A stretch of DNA of 64,000 nucleotides, taken from assembly GCA_032358165.1 (NCBI GenBank), contig JAALGY010000053.1:558001-622000 (forward strand), written 5' to 3'. Within the stretch, counting starts at the first letter, position 1. The number at the start of each line of letters is the position of its first letter. Of this stretch, positions 11,905 to 24,574 are shown piece after piece. This DNA comes from Diplosphaera chodatii. Taxonomy: Eukaryota; Chlorophyta; Trebouxiophyceae; Prasiolales; Stichococcaceae. The notes beneath the pieces are model-generated. The model did not search any database and was not told the DNA's origin. It saw nothing but the letters and a program-made list of their open reading frames with translations. The position numbers and the translations under genes are program-made.

Positions 11905-12925
11905 TCTCGGCAATGAGCTCTTGAGACAGCAATGCATCAGTGAACTGTGCTGCTCCCAGCCCCCATAGCTGCCGGCGGCAGCAGTCTGCAGGACATTGGC
12001 AGCAATGCACGGGCATCTGGACACTGGACGTCCTGCACCATAGTAGGTGCCTGCAGGGTGCACCTGCACAGCACTGGGCTGCACACCTGTCGCACCCTCG
12101 GGTAGGAGTTTGGCGGATTGTTGCTAGGCATTCGTCGGCAGCAGCATAGGTATGCGATGTCTGTTGGTCGTGCTTCGTGCTTGGTAGTTACGATTGATCT
12201 GGCGGCAGGACCCGCGGTTTGTGGGTGGGTTCGCAATTTCGCTGTGCGCTCCCGTATGGGTACGAAGCACTGGCCAGTCCTGCATTGATGTTGAAGCAGG
12301 ACGCCACCTAACACCGTGCTGTACGAGGATTTGTCACTCCCTTCACGCTCCGATTCTTGCACTGACACGCGGCGCAATGCGCCACAATCAATGCTGTCAA
12401 TTGAGGAGGACTCGATCAAGCCAGTCGATTAGTCAACCTTCCAGCAGCTCCATTCGCGGGCTTAGCGTACTCACATGAGGTCTGACGAGCAACTGAATGC
12501 AGACTTGCGCTCGTGCACAGCTCAACCGAGAGGCTGGCTGAACACCGTCGGGTCCCGGTCGCGCAACTGCAGCCTACTGTGTAGACTCGATACCTCATTG
12601 CTGGATCCTTCAGTCTTCCCCGGTCCAACACATCCTCAAGAACAGCAGATCATCGCCTGCTTAATCAGTTTCTGGAGAACGTCAGAGCGTTGCAGATCTG
12701 GGGTTCGCACGCACAAGCTGAGTGCTCAGGTGTGAGCCAAGCAATAACAACATCATTGGACGTCTCAGGGCATCGACGCAACATACAGCCACGAGCAGGA
12801 AGCTTTGCTGAGGGTGGTGCCTACGGCGACCGCTGCTACCCGGCCGCTGCCACAATACAACAGCAAAGCAGGCAGCAGCACGGGGTTCAGAGGCGCCACC
12901 TGGCGCCTGGACCACGCTGGGCGCG
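11905..12925. other. Intergenic, SnRK2 3' region and ALIX promoter
   Basis: Contains the 3' untranslated region of the SnRK2 gene and the upstream region of the ALIX gene, both on the plus strand. Short open frames are present but none shows conserved sequence. The stretch 12800-12925 reads openly into the ALIX start region and is probably 5' leader. Confidence 0.45.
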
Positions 12926-15900
12926 ATGGTCGCCAACATCATGCTCGCGCTGCACTGCAAGAAGACGGAGGCCATCGACTTGAAGTCGCCCATCTGGGAG
13001 TACATCTCCAACACGTACTCTGTAGATCAGGCAAGCTGCGCATCGTGTCTTCACTGAGTCAAGCTGCAACGAAGTGACAGCATATGGACAACTGACGTGT
13101 TCACAAGCACTCTGGGTTTGGAGGCCCCCAGTAGCGACACTGCGCGTTGATGGCGTGCACACAAAGGCGCACGCCAGGAGAGAACCCCAGGCTACGGCCG
13201 ACAGTCTCTGGGGTGGATGTGCTGCAGGCACAGGATGCGCAGGAGGATCTGGAGGCGATTCAGGCGCAGCGTGGCCAGATCGTCGGCCAGGCCGGCTCAT
13301 TGCCCGCGCTGCGAGAGACCATGGTCAAGTGCGTGTCCACCCATCCCCGTTTGATTGTCCGCTGTGCTCGCCTCGCGTCCATTTAACCACTCACGGCGGT
13401 GTAACCACTCGCGGCCAAGGGTCGGACAGCAGAGCATCGGTACCCTTGTCTTTGCACAAGCCCTTCCTGTGCTGACAGTGCAAAGTGTCCAGCTCTGCTG
13501 CCGGTCTCGATGATGTGCAACTTCATGTGCAGGTACTACCGGGCATTGAGCTCCATCGAGACGCGGTTCCCAATCTCCAAGGACGCGGGCCATGTGCACG
13601 TCTCCTTCATGTGGTTTGACGCCTTCCGCCCCTCCAAGCGAGCGGAGCAGGTGACCGTTCATGGTCGTCGTTGCAGCACGGCCAACATGAGCTAGTGTTG
13701 CACCTGTACCATACTTCGCGCATGCTGCTTCATGTCGGGCAATGCTGACCAGCCACTGGTGACCGTCCAGGCCAGCATCCACTTTGAGAAGGCGGCCATC
13801 CTGTTCAACATCGCCGCGATTGCCAGCCAGCTGGCGGTCGCCACGGACCGCGCCAGCGATGCAGGCGTCAAGGAAGCAGCGCGCCTGTTCCAGGTGACTG
13901 CAAAATTTTCAGTGAACATTACAGTCTCGGATACACGCGGTGTGCCACCCTGCACACATGGTGCACCTCTCGTGCGAGGCCGCCTCCAATTTGCTGGTGT
14001 GCAGGAGGCGGCCGGGGCATTTGCCTTCCTGCGGGACGAGGCCAGCCTGAAGATGGACTCGCCGCGGCCCGCGGACCTGGGCCCCGAGGCGGCGGCGATG
14101 CTGGAGCGCCTGATGCTGGCGCAGGCGCAGGAGTGCGTGTTCGAGAAGGCGCTGGCCGACAAGAAGTCACCCGCGCTGCTTGCCAGGTGGCTGCGCTGTT
14201 TCATCAAGCTGACAACCTAATCCCGATACGGCTGCGGAGAGTTTGTCATGCTTTCAGCCGCCGTCTTTGGCCTGACACAGATGGCGTTCTTGTGCAGAAT
14301 TGCCAAGCAGGCGGCAGCACTGTATGCGGACGTCCTGTCGGCGCTGCAACAGCCGCCGCTGGCGTCGCACCTGGACAAGTCCTGGACGGCGCACGCCACC
14401 GCCAAGGCTGGCATGTACGAGGCGCAGGCCATCCTGGAGTCCGGCAACGCCTTCCGGGCCGAGGACAATGTGGCTTCTGAGATCGCCCGCCTGCGGGTGC
14501 GAACTCACGTGCACTCACGACCGTCAACTGCAACCCATGCAACCCACTGTGCTGGCATGCATGGTGACGTTCTCCGCTGCTTGTTGATGCCCAAACTTCT
14601 GGATGCTACTATGTTCCCTGTCAATCAGCCTCTCCGCATTTCGTCCGTGTGTTTGCATGCTGCCTATCGATGAGCTCCTTGTCATGTGCCCCCCGTACAG
14701 GACGCCCAGCGTGTGCTGGTGCCCGTCAAAAAGGACATGCGCGGCTGCAACAAGGAGCTGGCGGACGCGGTCAAGGCGCTGGAGGAGGCCATCGCGCGCC
14801 ACCTCACCAAAGCAGAGCGCGAGAATGCCACGGTGTATCTGCAGGTCAGTCAGTTCTTCCTGGTCGGGCCCGCATGACATCCTGCATGCAGGGCTTGCAC
14901 ACGAAAGCGTCCTCTGTGCTTCCTATCTCTGCCCGCATCAGACATGTGGCCCCTGTTGTCACACCTTTGCCTTCATTGCTGCTGTGCAAGATGAATGCAC
15001 TGCTGCTATGCAGCGTGTGCCGGCGGTGAAGGACCTGCCTGCCATCGTGTCGGCAATGCTGGTGAAGCCCATCCCGCCGGCGCTGGATGCGAGCGGCGAG
15101 GGGCTCTTCACCACCGTGATTCCCGACAACAGGTGCATCCTGTGCCTGTGCGCAGCACGAGGTAGGTGTAAGGACGCGTTGCCAGTGAAGCACGTGGGTT
15201 CAGTCATCTGAGTGCTGCTGTGTGGCGAGTACAGTGCTAAGGCCCTCAGCCGGTACAGCGACATGGTGGACGCGATGTGGCGCCAGCAGCGGGAGCTGCT
15301 GGACGTGGCCTCGGACGATGCCCGCCTCAAGCTGCGGCAGTGGGAGCTGCCCGAGGCGCTGCAGGTGCAACTGATGACAACAGTTTGCGCCGTCTTAATG
15401 GAGAACACCGGGCTTCGCGCGGCATCTGCCTGTGGCGAAATAGCCTGCAGGTTCCATCGTGTTTTATCCGACATGCTTGACGCCCAGGGCACGAGAAGTC
15501 TAGAGCTGCAGGCACGCACCCCACAGCAGGGACGTGCGCCCTGAGCATTCCAACATGCACCTAGGTCAATCTAGGCCTGCCTACGGTGGTTGACAACGCC
15601 CTTGTTGGTGGCGACCGGCAGGCGCTGGATGCGGGAAGCAGCGCCGCCATCCCGGAGGGCATCCGCCAGGAGCTGGAGCGCATCGAGGACGCCGGCGGGC
15701 TGCGCTTCCTGCAGGACCTGGTCGCCCAGGTCAAGGTGCGCCGCGTCGGGGAGGGGCCCACCGGGAGAAGCTCTCGGCTGCGTCGCATCTTGGGCGTGAA
15801 CGGCGCGGCGTTCTGACCTCCATGCGCGGCGACACAAACACACACCGCGCCAAGAGCGCGAGTCGGCCACCGGGCCTGCTCACCCCGTGCCACTGTTTGC

Positions 15901-18900
15901 CGACGGTCTCCTGCGGGCCGCTGCGGCTCACCGCTTCGTGCGGCGCCTTGTTATAATTCGTATAGATATTTTTACATTGTTAGAAATTCTTTTTTAATAG
16001 ACATAAATTATTGTGTCAGGACCTGCGGCGGGTGGCGGCGGAGGACCTGGACCGCGTCGAGCGCCAGCTGGACGACGAGTCGGAGGAGGACGCGCGGCTG
16101 CGGCAGCAGCACGGCTCCGCCTGGAACCGCCCCAGCTCCGCCGCGCTCAACTCCGCGCTGCGGGAGAAGGCCGCCGGCTACCGGTGCGCGCCCCCGCTGC
16201 ACCACCCTCCCCCACGCCGCTGACATTTGACCGTGCTCGGCTCCCTGCTGCGCTGGGCGCCCCGAAATGCGCCTGGCCGGTCGGGCAGCAGCAGGGTGTG
16301 CCTGCATGCAACTGCGGCGTCGGCCCTGAGCTTGCGCTGGGTCAACACACCACCCTCAACAGGGGAGGAGGTCATGCACCATGTGCCTGAGGCTCGGCCT
16401 GCGGGCGTGCAGGGCCAACCTCACGGCGGCCGGCGACAGCGACGCGCGGCTCGAGGCGCGCCTGGCCTCCAGCGGCCCCGCCTTTGCGGCGCTGTCAGTG
16501 GACGCAGCCGCCGTGCAGATGCCCCGCCTGCAGGTCAGGCTCGAGGCTGTGCACACGTCCTCAAGTACATCACCCACCCACCCCAGTTGTGTGCATGTGC
16601 GTCCAACGCGGCCAAGTTGGCGCTCCAGCATCACACCCACAGGCGGTCGCAGCCTGCAGGATGTACCTGCAACCAGCATTCGACACTGTTGCACACCTTG
16701 CACGGTGCGACCTGCTGTGTGCACGGTGCGACACTGCTGTGTTGCGCTGCCGCTGCAGGCGCCCATGGTGGCGGTGGGCGAGGGGGACCCCGGGGTGGTG
16801 GTGGCCACCCTGCGGCAGGCGCTGGAGGCGCTCAGCCGGCTGTCCAACGAGCGCGCCTCCCTGGAGGAGGCCCTCAAGGTGGGTGGATGCACCTCGGTTC
16901 GACACACAACCCACATGATGCACCACAGACTGCACCCTTGAGGTACAGTATCATGCAGACAGGTGTTGATGGAATGCATGGGCTCGTGTGCTGTCCAGGC
17001 GGAGAAGAACCGCGACAACATCCTGCCCCGCATCATGGCGTCCTCAGAGGGCCACACCTCGCTGTTCGAGAAGGAGCTGTCAAAGTACGATGGCCTGAAA
17101 GGTGGGGTTGCCCGTTCAGCATCGACCATTCCATATGAAAGCACACCTGCAAGCCAAAGTCTGTCCTGCAGTTCACAGCTGGCTCTGTTGACCAATGACG
17201 CCGGCGAGGCGGGCACCAGCCGGTCAGCCCTCTGCAGGCTTGAGGCGTTGTTCCCACATCTGCAGCTGACATTGCCAAGAACGTCGAGCGGCAGCAGCAG
17301 CTGCTGAGCATCGTGGACGAGAAGCAGGCCGCCTTCCGGGCGACGTTCGGCTTTCCCGAGTGGCGCCGGGCCTGCGAGGTGCTTTCAATCACAGCGCCAT
17401 TGCACAGTGCCCTGACAACACGCATGCCATGTCATGTACCGGCAGGGTGACTGCGATCTGAGCACCTGCACCACGCTGCTCCAATGAGTAGTGTGAAGTT
17501 GCTTCAGTTCCGCGGCAACCTGCCTGCCAGCTGATCTCGGGCGAATCCCACAGTCGACATGAATGCATGGAAAGCTTGATGCTGCTCCTCGTGGCAAACC
17601 CCGACGCTGTGCACTCATCGTCACGCTGTCCTGTGCTTTGCTGCAGAGTGCGGCAGCGGGCGTGCGGTCCAGCGTGGCAGCCTTCAATGAGGTGTGGTGC
17701 CGCTATGCGTGCCATGTGTCTGCCACGTCCTGCCTCCACACCGCGTGCACGTCCTCGCTTGCAGCGTCACAACGGCAGTGCTGAACTGGATGTGCCGCAG
17801 ACATGTTCTCGTGAGCCTGCTCCAGAGCCCGAGAATCTGAGCCCAGCCGGCATGGCGCCCTGACACTTGCGAAACCCTTGCACATGGCCAACAGGTGCGA
17901 GACAACCTCAGCGAGGGGCTGCGCTTCTACGCGAGCCTGCAGGAGGCGCTGACGGCGCTTGCGCAGCATGTCGGCGACTTCTGCCTCACCCGCCGCATCC
18001 AGAGGTGGACACTCGAGCCACGGGCTATCTGCACAACAGCCAACACAGTGCAGACGCTGCTGTGTATCAAAGGCCAATAACGGCTTGCCCGCCACTTTTC
18101 CCCTTGCGTGGGCATAGCCAATAACAGTGACATGAGGCACCGCATGCCCTGCGGTACGCTTCGCCACTCCAGCGGGCACCCCTTTGCATGGCACCTGCCA
18201 GACCGTTCAATTGAGAGGGGTCTGCTCCCCGCTGCAGGGAGGAGATGGTGGAGGAGCAGCGCAGGCGGGAGGCGGACGAGGCACGCAACCTGCGGGCGGC
18301 GCAGGACATGTCGCGCCTCAGCCTGGGGTCGCAGGCGTCCGGCACAGCGCCGCCGCCGCCGCCGCAGCACTACCCGCCGCCGACCTACTCGGTGGGTGCT
18401 CCTGGCCCCTGAGTTCGCAGGAACTGCGTAGACCAGCTGCAGCTCCAGTTGCAGGCATGAGCACGCGGCTGGCAGCGGGCAGGCTGCTTCCTGCTGTGGT
18501 GGATGGATGCTTTGGCAACCACAGCCATGCGCACCGCAGGCGCCACCAGTGCAGCCCGCACACTCCCACTCATCGTCCTACGGCAGCTCGGCTCCGCTGC
18601 CGCCGCCGCAGCAGACGCCGCCGCCGCCCTACAGCCCTCCGGGCGGCTACGGCTCGCAGCACGGCGGCGGCTACGGCCATCAGCACAGCCCTCCACCCCT
18701 GCCAGCGTACCCACCCAGCAGCGGCCCCAGCTACCCACCCAGCAGCAGCGGCTCAGGGTACCACAGCGGGCAGCAGCAGCAGTACGTGCCGCTGCCGCCG
18801 CCGCAAGGGCCCCTGCAGGTGACACGACACATGCACACGCGGTTCCCTGGCTGCAGCTGCAAACTCTGCATCTCGTGCAGCTGGCAAAGCTTGCGATATG

Positions 18901-19889
18901 TGCTGGCATAGTGGGCGTGCATGGAGCACAGGGACGCCCCTTGCGGAACCATATGTGGCTGGACCATGTGCTGTGCGGGTGGTTGCAGAGCTCGGCCCCG
19001 CAACACCCGCCGCCCCCTGCACCCCACTACAGCGCACAGGACCAGCCGCTGTCCGCCTTCCAGCCGCCGCCCCCACAGCAGGTTGCTGCCTATCACCTAC
19101 ATTTGCGAGCTGGGGGGTGACCTCGAATGACATGCACCTTGACAGCGCTCATGCATTGCAGCACTGCCCAATGCTGGGCATAGCGAGCAAGTGACGCATC
19201 GCTCATGCTTGCAGCAGCCACAGTATGGTGGAGGCTCGTCAGCGTACGGCAGCCACCCGCCGCCGCCGCAGCAGCAGTACGGCTATGGCGGCGCACCGGT
19301 GCGTAGGTGTCAAGGCTCAGAGTTTGGGCCTTGGGACACCGCCAGTTGGCATGTGAACATCAGGCCGGCCACAGGCTGATATGGGATCTTCAGGGACCAA
19401 AGCACTCTTGCAACATGTTGGTGGCTGGACGGCCCCTCACACGCACGCCGTTACACCAGACAAAACAGGCACTTCAGCTCGACAGCGGGTGGACACCTCA
19501 GCTGCCAGAGGGCGCACAGCTGAGGTGTTTCCTGCCAATGCCTCTGCAGGGCCAGCAGCCGCACTACCCTGCCTACAGCACCGGCGGCAGCCCATATGAC
19601 TCACAGCCGCAGCCGCCCCAGCCGCAGTATGGCAACACCTACGGCGCTCCCCCGGCGCCGCCACCACAGCACAACTCCTATGGCCAGGTGCATAAGCTGC
19701 TAAGCCATCTCCGACTTTCTGCGATGCATCTCGACTCTGAGCCTGATGCAGTTCGAGGTCTACAGCCGACTGGCGTGTTGATGCCACGCCTTTTACATGT
19801 TTCATTGTGTGACAGCTATGCTCATCTGGCCTATGCAGGCGCCGCCACCCAGCGGCGTGTCGAGCAATCCGCTGTGGGGTGGCCACTGA
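12926..19889 (+). CDS. ALIX: ALIX/BRO1-domain ESCRT-associated adaptor protein
   Basis: Cytosolic adaptor that recruits ESCRT-III during multivesicular-body sorting and membrane repair. The start MVANIMLALHCKKTEAIDL matches plant ALIX. The BRO1 domain follows in short exons: YYRALSSIETRFPIS (13550), HVSFMWFDAF (13600), HFEKAAILFNIAAIASQL (13780), MLERLMLAQAQECVFEKAL (14100), SWTAHATAKAGMYEAQAI (14385) and KALSRYSDMVD (15240). The V domain runs through ADEDLDRVERQL-type helices (16030), ANLTAAGDSDARLEARL (16420), ILPRIMASSEGHTSLFEKE (17020), FPEWRRACE (17350) and LSEGLRFYASLQEAL (17910). The C-terminus (18330-19889) is a long Pro/Gln/Tyr-rich tail with YPPPTYS, PPPYSPPGGYG and QPQYGNTYG units, ending SSNPLWGGH. 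About 20 exons are implied. One intron (15736-16019) has an AT-rich 3' end. Confidence 0.9.
15949..16016. other. AT-rich block inside an ALIX intron
   Basis: About 68 bases that are almost all A and T sit directly upstream of the splice acceptor of an ALIX intron. Both flanks are GC-rich, with exons ending LVAQVK and starting DLRRVAAEDL. No other intron in the window looks like this. It has no open reading frame of note and no clear inverted repeat. It could be an unusual polypyrimidine/branch region or a small insertion of organelle-like DNA. Confidence 0.7.
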
Positions 19890-20402
19890 GTTGAAGGTGT
19901 GCCGCCAACTGCGCGGCCTGGCACATCGATCATTTTGTGAGTGGTGCCGAGCTGGCAGTCACCTGACACATGCTGCGTGGCAGCGTTGATGTTGCGCAAG
20001 CCAGCTGTCTTTCCGTTAAATAATGCACGCACAGCAGGTGCAGTGGACTGCCACCGACTGCTCCTGTTCTGCCACCATATGCTGCTACCAGCAACAGTGG
20101 CCGCATGCACAAGGCGCACAGTGGTCCCCGCTCGGCTGTGAAATACGCACGCTGCTGCCAGGCAATCTGGCAAACGATGCATGTATCGCAGCAGTAGTCA
20201 AATAAAACGTAGTGCCTATTTTCCACGAGGGAATTTTACTCGGATGCCCCAGGATCCGTCCAAGGACATCACGTGTCGCCAGATCGTGTGTGTAACACCA
20301 ATGCAGCCTGTGCAATTGTTGACAGTGCGTAGATTTCATCGACAGCAGATCAGTCACTGAACTGCTCATGTGAAGTGCGTTTGTGTGCGCACTGCTGGCG
20401 CC
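19890..20402. other. Intergenic, ALIX 3' region and monooxygenase promoter
   Basis: Between two plus-strand genes. No conserved coding sequence or RNA gene was recognised. The stretch 20200-20240 is somewhat AT-rich and may be part of the promoter or leader of the downstream gene. Confidence 0.4.
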
Positions 20403-23400
20403 ATGCATAACGGCGTCGTGGATGCACCCGACACGGTGCCATGTGTGAAACCTCCGATCCAGCGTGTGCTCATCGTTGGCGCGGGTGTCGCCGGCCTGAG
20501 CGCAGCTCGCGCCCTACAGAAGCAGGGCATTGCGTTCGATATCATAGAGGCGCAGGCGGACGTCGGAGGCGTGTGGAACTCGGGCTACGAGGGGCTGCGG
20601 GCACAAGGTGGAAGATGATGTGCACACAGGCTTCCAACCGCTCAGTATGACATCATGTCACCTGAAATATGTTGAAAACTTGCGCAAGGCGAAACGCATG
20701 CAGCAGCCCGCCTGCCACACAGCATGCAGCCTCCTGTGATGTCCCGCCGCCGGAAAAAATGCGGAGGATGCTGTGAAGCATACAACGGGGCGGCTCTTAC
20801 ATACCACATTTGGTCAATTACAGGTCCCTGGTTCATGATGGCGCATCCCGAGTTTGACATGCCCAATGGAAAGCGGCGCTTTGGCGCATATGAGTACCCG
20901 AGTGGCAAAGGTAGGATCGGGTGGTTGGACATGTGGACGTGCAGGTTTGAGCAGTCACTGACGTCGCCTCTATTGATTAGAGGTATCTGACGCGTGCCTC
21001 ACTGGTTTCGTGTGGTTGGTGCGTTATATACGCCATGTCATCAAGCATAACTACAGGAATGACAATGGTGTGGCATGCCTGCAGCGTTAGGCGAGTACTT
21101 GAGGGCGCTGGCAGAGCACTTTGACCTGCGGAGACATCTCCGTTGCAACACACGGCTCGAGCGGCTGGAGCGCCGCAGCACAGGCGATGCAGGTTGGGAT
21201 CATCTGCCGTTTTTCAAGCAGTGGTGGCTTCATGGTCATGACTGCACCAAACCCATCCCCAGTCCCCGCCAGTAGAGCTACCTGCAGACTGTGCATGTCA
21301 GGTGGAACGAAGAATGCAGGTCTTCAGCTCTTCACACGCTCTGATGGCAATGATGCTACAGGGTGGCGGGCCATCTGCGCAGATACCAGCGGCTGCGCCG
21401 GCACGGAGGAGCGCATCACCTATGAAGCCGACTTCGTCATCATGAGCACGGGCAACTTCAGCCGCCCCTCGCTGCCGCGCTCATACAAGGCGAGGCTCCT
21501 GTGCCCCTGACGACTGCTGGATGCCAGTCCGTCCCTGACGTGCTGCAAACTGCACGAACTGTTCCTCTGTGACAAGGGAAGACGGCACTGTCTCAGCACC
21601 ACATGTTGCAGATGGGACGCGTGCGTACACCTTGTCATCAAGATGCCAGGCTCCAATCCGCGAACAGGACATGGACTGCTTCCGAGGCAGAATCATCCCG
21701 GGCCGCATGCTGTACGACAGGTCCCTGCTCAAGGGCCAGCGGGTGCTGGTGCTCGGCGGCGGCAAGACCTCGTGCGGCTTTTTCCACTCACTCCTTGCCA
21801 TGGGTAGCAGCCGCATGGTCTGTAGCGCACTCACACGCCAGCCAGCACCACTGCACGATGTGCGTGTGTGGGTGGTTTGAGTCCCAGCATGCACCTAGCC
21901 GACTGCTGCGGCTCCCTGGCTTGACTGTGGCAGCTGCCATCGTGCTGCAGGCAGGACATGGGCATGGCAGCGGTGGATGCTGGGGCTAGCAAGGTCGTCA
22001 ACATCCTACGCCGGGTACAATCCCTTTGCTTCCTGTGCAGCTGTGCAGGCACTGCATGCATCATATGCGAACGTGTTTCGGCATGATGTGCAACTTGGCA
22101 CCCCATCTGCTGGAGTGCAGACTACACATCTGCTTTAATTGAAACCAAACTGCTGCATCTGCACACGCTTCTGATGCAACAGGCGCATTGGGCAGTGCCA
22201 GAAAACATCTTGGGAGTGCTGCCATTCATCTATATCAGCCACACTCGGCTGGCTGCCTTCCTGCTGCCCAAGTTCTACAGCACGGTAAAGCTCGATGTCC
22301 AACTGACACAAGCTTGAGAGAACCATGCCCAGGACTTGGATACTGAATTTGCCCACCTTCACTAGATGTGATCAGCACCTGGGATATCTCATCCGCACTG
22401 CAGGCTGCGCTGCCATGGGGCTTTGAGGCAGTCAAAAACTTTGCATGGCGCACCTGGTGGACAATTGCTGCATTTGCCTGCAAGGTCACACTTGGGTGAG
22501 GCTCGCCCGCGCTGGTGACCGCCTCAGTCCATGCATCACATGGGTTGGTGTAGGATGATGTCTGATGGCGTTGTGCACATGCATCATGGTGCAACGCTGT
22601 CTCTTCGCCGTGCGCAGCATGGCGGGCCCGCTGCTGCCGACGCCAGAGCAGGAGCCGCTGGCGGACCAGTATGTGGGCGGCCTCGCCGGCAGCCCGCGGT
22701 TCTACGACATGGCCAACCGGGGCCGCATCCAGCCCATCATCGGTGCGGCAGCATCCCGATCGCTCATTCACAATGTACTGGCAGTTGTGCCAACAGCACA
22801 CGGACCCTGGCGCAGAAGGCGAGCCCAACCGTGATACAACATTGGCATGGCTGATCCATGTTCCACATTACCAGTCTCATCGTGTTTCGCCTCCTTCATG
22901 CCAGGCGATGTCGATCGCTTCACCGCCGACGGCGTCGTCACCAAAGACGGCACTGAGGTCGGACCCTTCGATGTTGTTGTGGCGGCAACCGGCTACGAGC
23001 GGACCTACGACTACCTGCCTGCAAAGGTGTGGCAGGTCCTACAGCATGGCTGCAATCACGCAGCTTCCATCCAGACCACAACAACGGACATGGTGGCATA
23101 GTGCACTTCTGCGGTCCTCTGTTCCTGCAAGTCACGCTGTAGCACATCTCCCGACCTGACTTCACACAGCCTGTCATTCACAGGAGCGGGCGGCGCTGGG
23201 GGTCGAGGAGGACGGCCTGTGGCTGTTCCGCTGCGTGCTGCCGCCGCGCGTGCCCGTAAGCGCGCTGTCTGCTCAGCAGAGCCCAGAGGTCACAGTGCCA
23301 CCCCATGCCAGACATGTAGCCGTATCACATGTGGAACGACATGTGTCACAAGGCAGGCCTGATTCGTACTGCAGGGGCTGGCGTTTGTCGGCTCGAACAT

Positions 23401-24574
23401 CGTCACGTTCAGCGACTGGGTCGTCAGCGGCTGCCAGTCCGAGTGGCTCGCACGCGCGATGGTGGTGCGTGCTGCTGGCGACGGTGCAGTGCGGGCGGCT
23501 GTTGCGGATGCCGGGATGAAGCGCACCATGCCATGGCAGCACTGTCTGCTAAGATGCAACGCCAGCTGTTCGACAGCTACATTCATGGCCAGATGGCCAC
23601 AGCTGCCTTTGAGTGACGATGACACGGCCACTTTGCCATCACGCTGGGCCCTGCCTCTCCTGCAGCGCGATCCGACGTCATTGCACCGACGTACGCTCGT
23701 GCGCTGCAGGGCAAGATGCTGCTGCCGGGGGTGGACGCCCAGGAGGCGGATGTGGCGGCGTTCCGGGCATGGAAGCGCGCCTTCGCGCCCCTCGGCAACA
23801 ACCGCGCCGCCAACCTCATGGTGCGGGACGCCTCTGGACACTACACAAAGGGTTCTTGGGCTGTCCCCGGCAACCACACAGCCGCCCGGCATCGGCGTGT
23901 GTGTGGATGTGTCCCACAACATGTGGGTTGACGTGGGCCCGGGCATCTTGGCTGTCTGACTATGCATGCTCTGCCAGACCTGCGCCGCTGCCACTATCGC
24001 AGCTGCACATTATGCCCACTTTAAACGATTCTCAATCTCACAGCCATCCATGACGTGACCTGATATCCCCGCCTTATAAAGTGCCCAGCGCCACCCCTTT
24101 GTGTTTACATTGTGTGACACTGCCAAATTACACTGCCCTGCAGCTGCACATGACCGACTACATCGAGCAGCTCATCAGCGACATGGGGCTTTCAACGCGC
24201 CACCGGGTGCGGTCCTGTGCATAATAGGATGGTGCTGCATCTCTGCCTGACAGTGTATGGCGCAGAAGTGATGACCGATGGCAAAATCCTGCAATGTCAT
24301 GGAGTCTTGAACAGAATTAACGAGACAATGCCGGAGCTGTTGCAACACACTTTGCACAGCAGGATCAGACGTCTGTTCCTTCCCTGCATAGGGCTACAAT
24401 GTCTTCGCAGAAAACTTCCTGCCGTTGCAGCCGAGTCACTACCGCCATGTGTTTGAGGCAGCCACCCTGGAGCAGCAGGTGTCAAAGATGGAGTGCTCTT
24501 TGAAATCGACTTCACACGGCCTTGTACCTTTCAGCCGTTCAGATCGTCTGGGCACGGGTGCAGCTGCAAAGTAA
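20403..24574 (+). CDS. Flavin-containing monooxygenase-like protein (degenerate FMO signature)
   Basis: FAD/NADPH-dependent oxygenase of the FMO (dimethylaniline monooxygenase-like) superfamily; the substrate is unknown. Exon 1 has the FAD dinucleotide fold VLIVGAGVAGLSAARAL followed by DVGGVWN. Exon 2 (20823) gives GPWFMMAHPEF. Further exons follow at 21080 (LGEYLRALAEHFDLRRHL), 21360 (WRAICADTSG to DFVIMSTGNFSRP), 21669 (DMDCFRGRIIPGRMLYD plus the NADPH fold VLVLGGGKTS), 21955 (AAVDAGASKVVNILRR), 22190 and 22620 (GPLLPTPEQEPLADQYVG). The ATG motif VVVAATGYERTYDYLP lies at 22977 and GLAFVGSNIV at 23378. The last exon (24395) reads NVFAENFLPLQPSHYRHVFE and ends at a TAA. The usual FMO pattern FxGxxxHxxx(Y/F) is F-R-G-R-I-I-P here, so the histidine is lost. 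The junction before DMDCFRG appears to use a GC donor. Exons between 22400 and 24160 are the least certain. Confidence 0.8.

Noticed and set aside
18330..19889. Proline-rich ALIX tail as a separate cell-wall or extensin-like gene
   Set aside because: It follows the V-domain exons in phase on the same strand, has no signal peptide, and a Pro/Tyr-rich tail is expected for ALIX.
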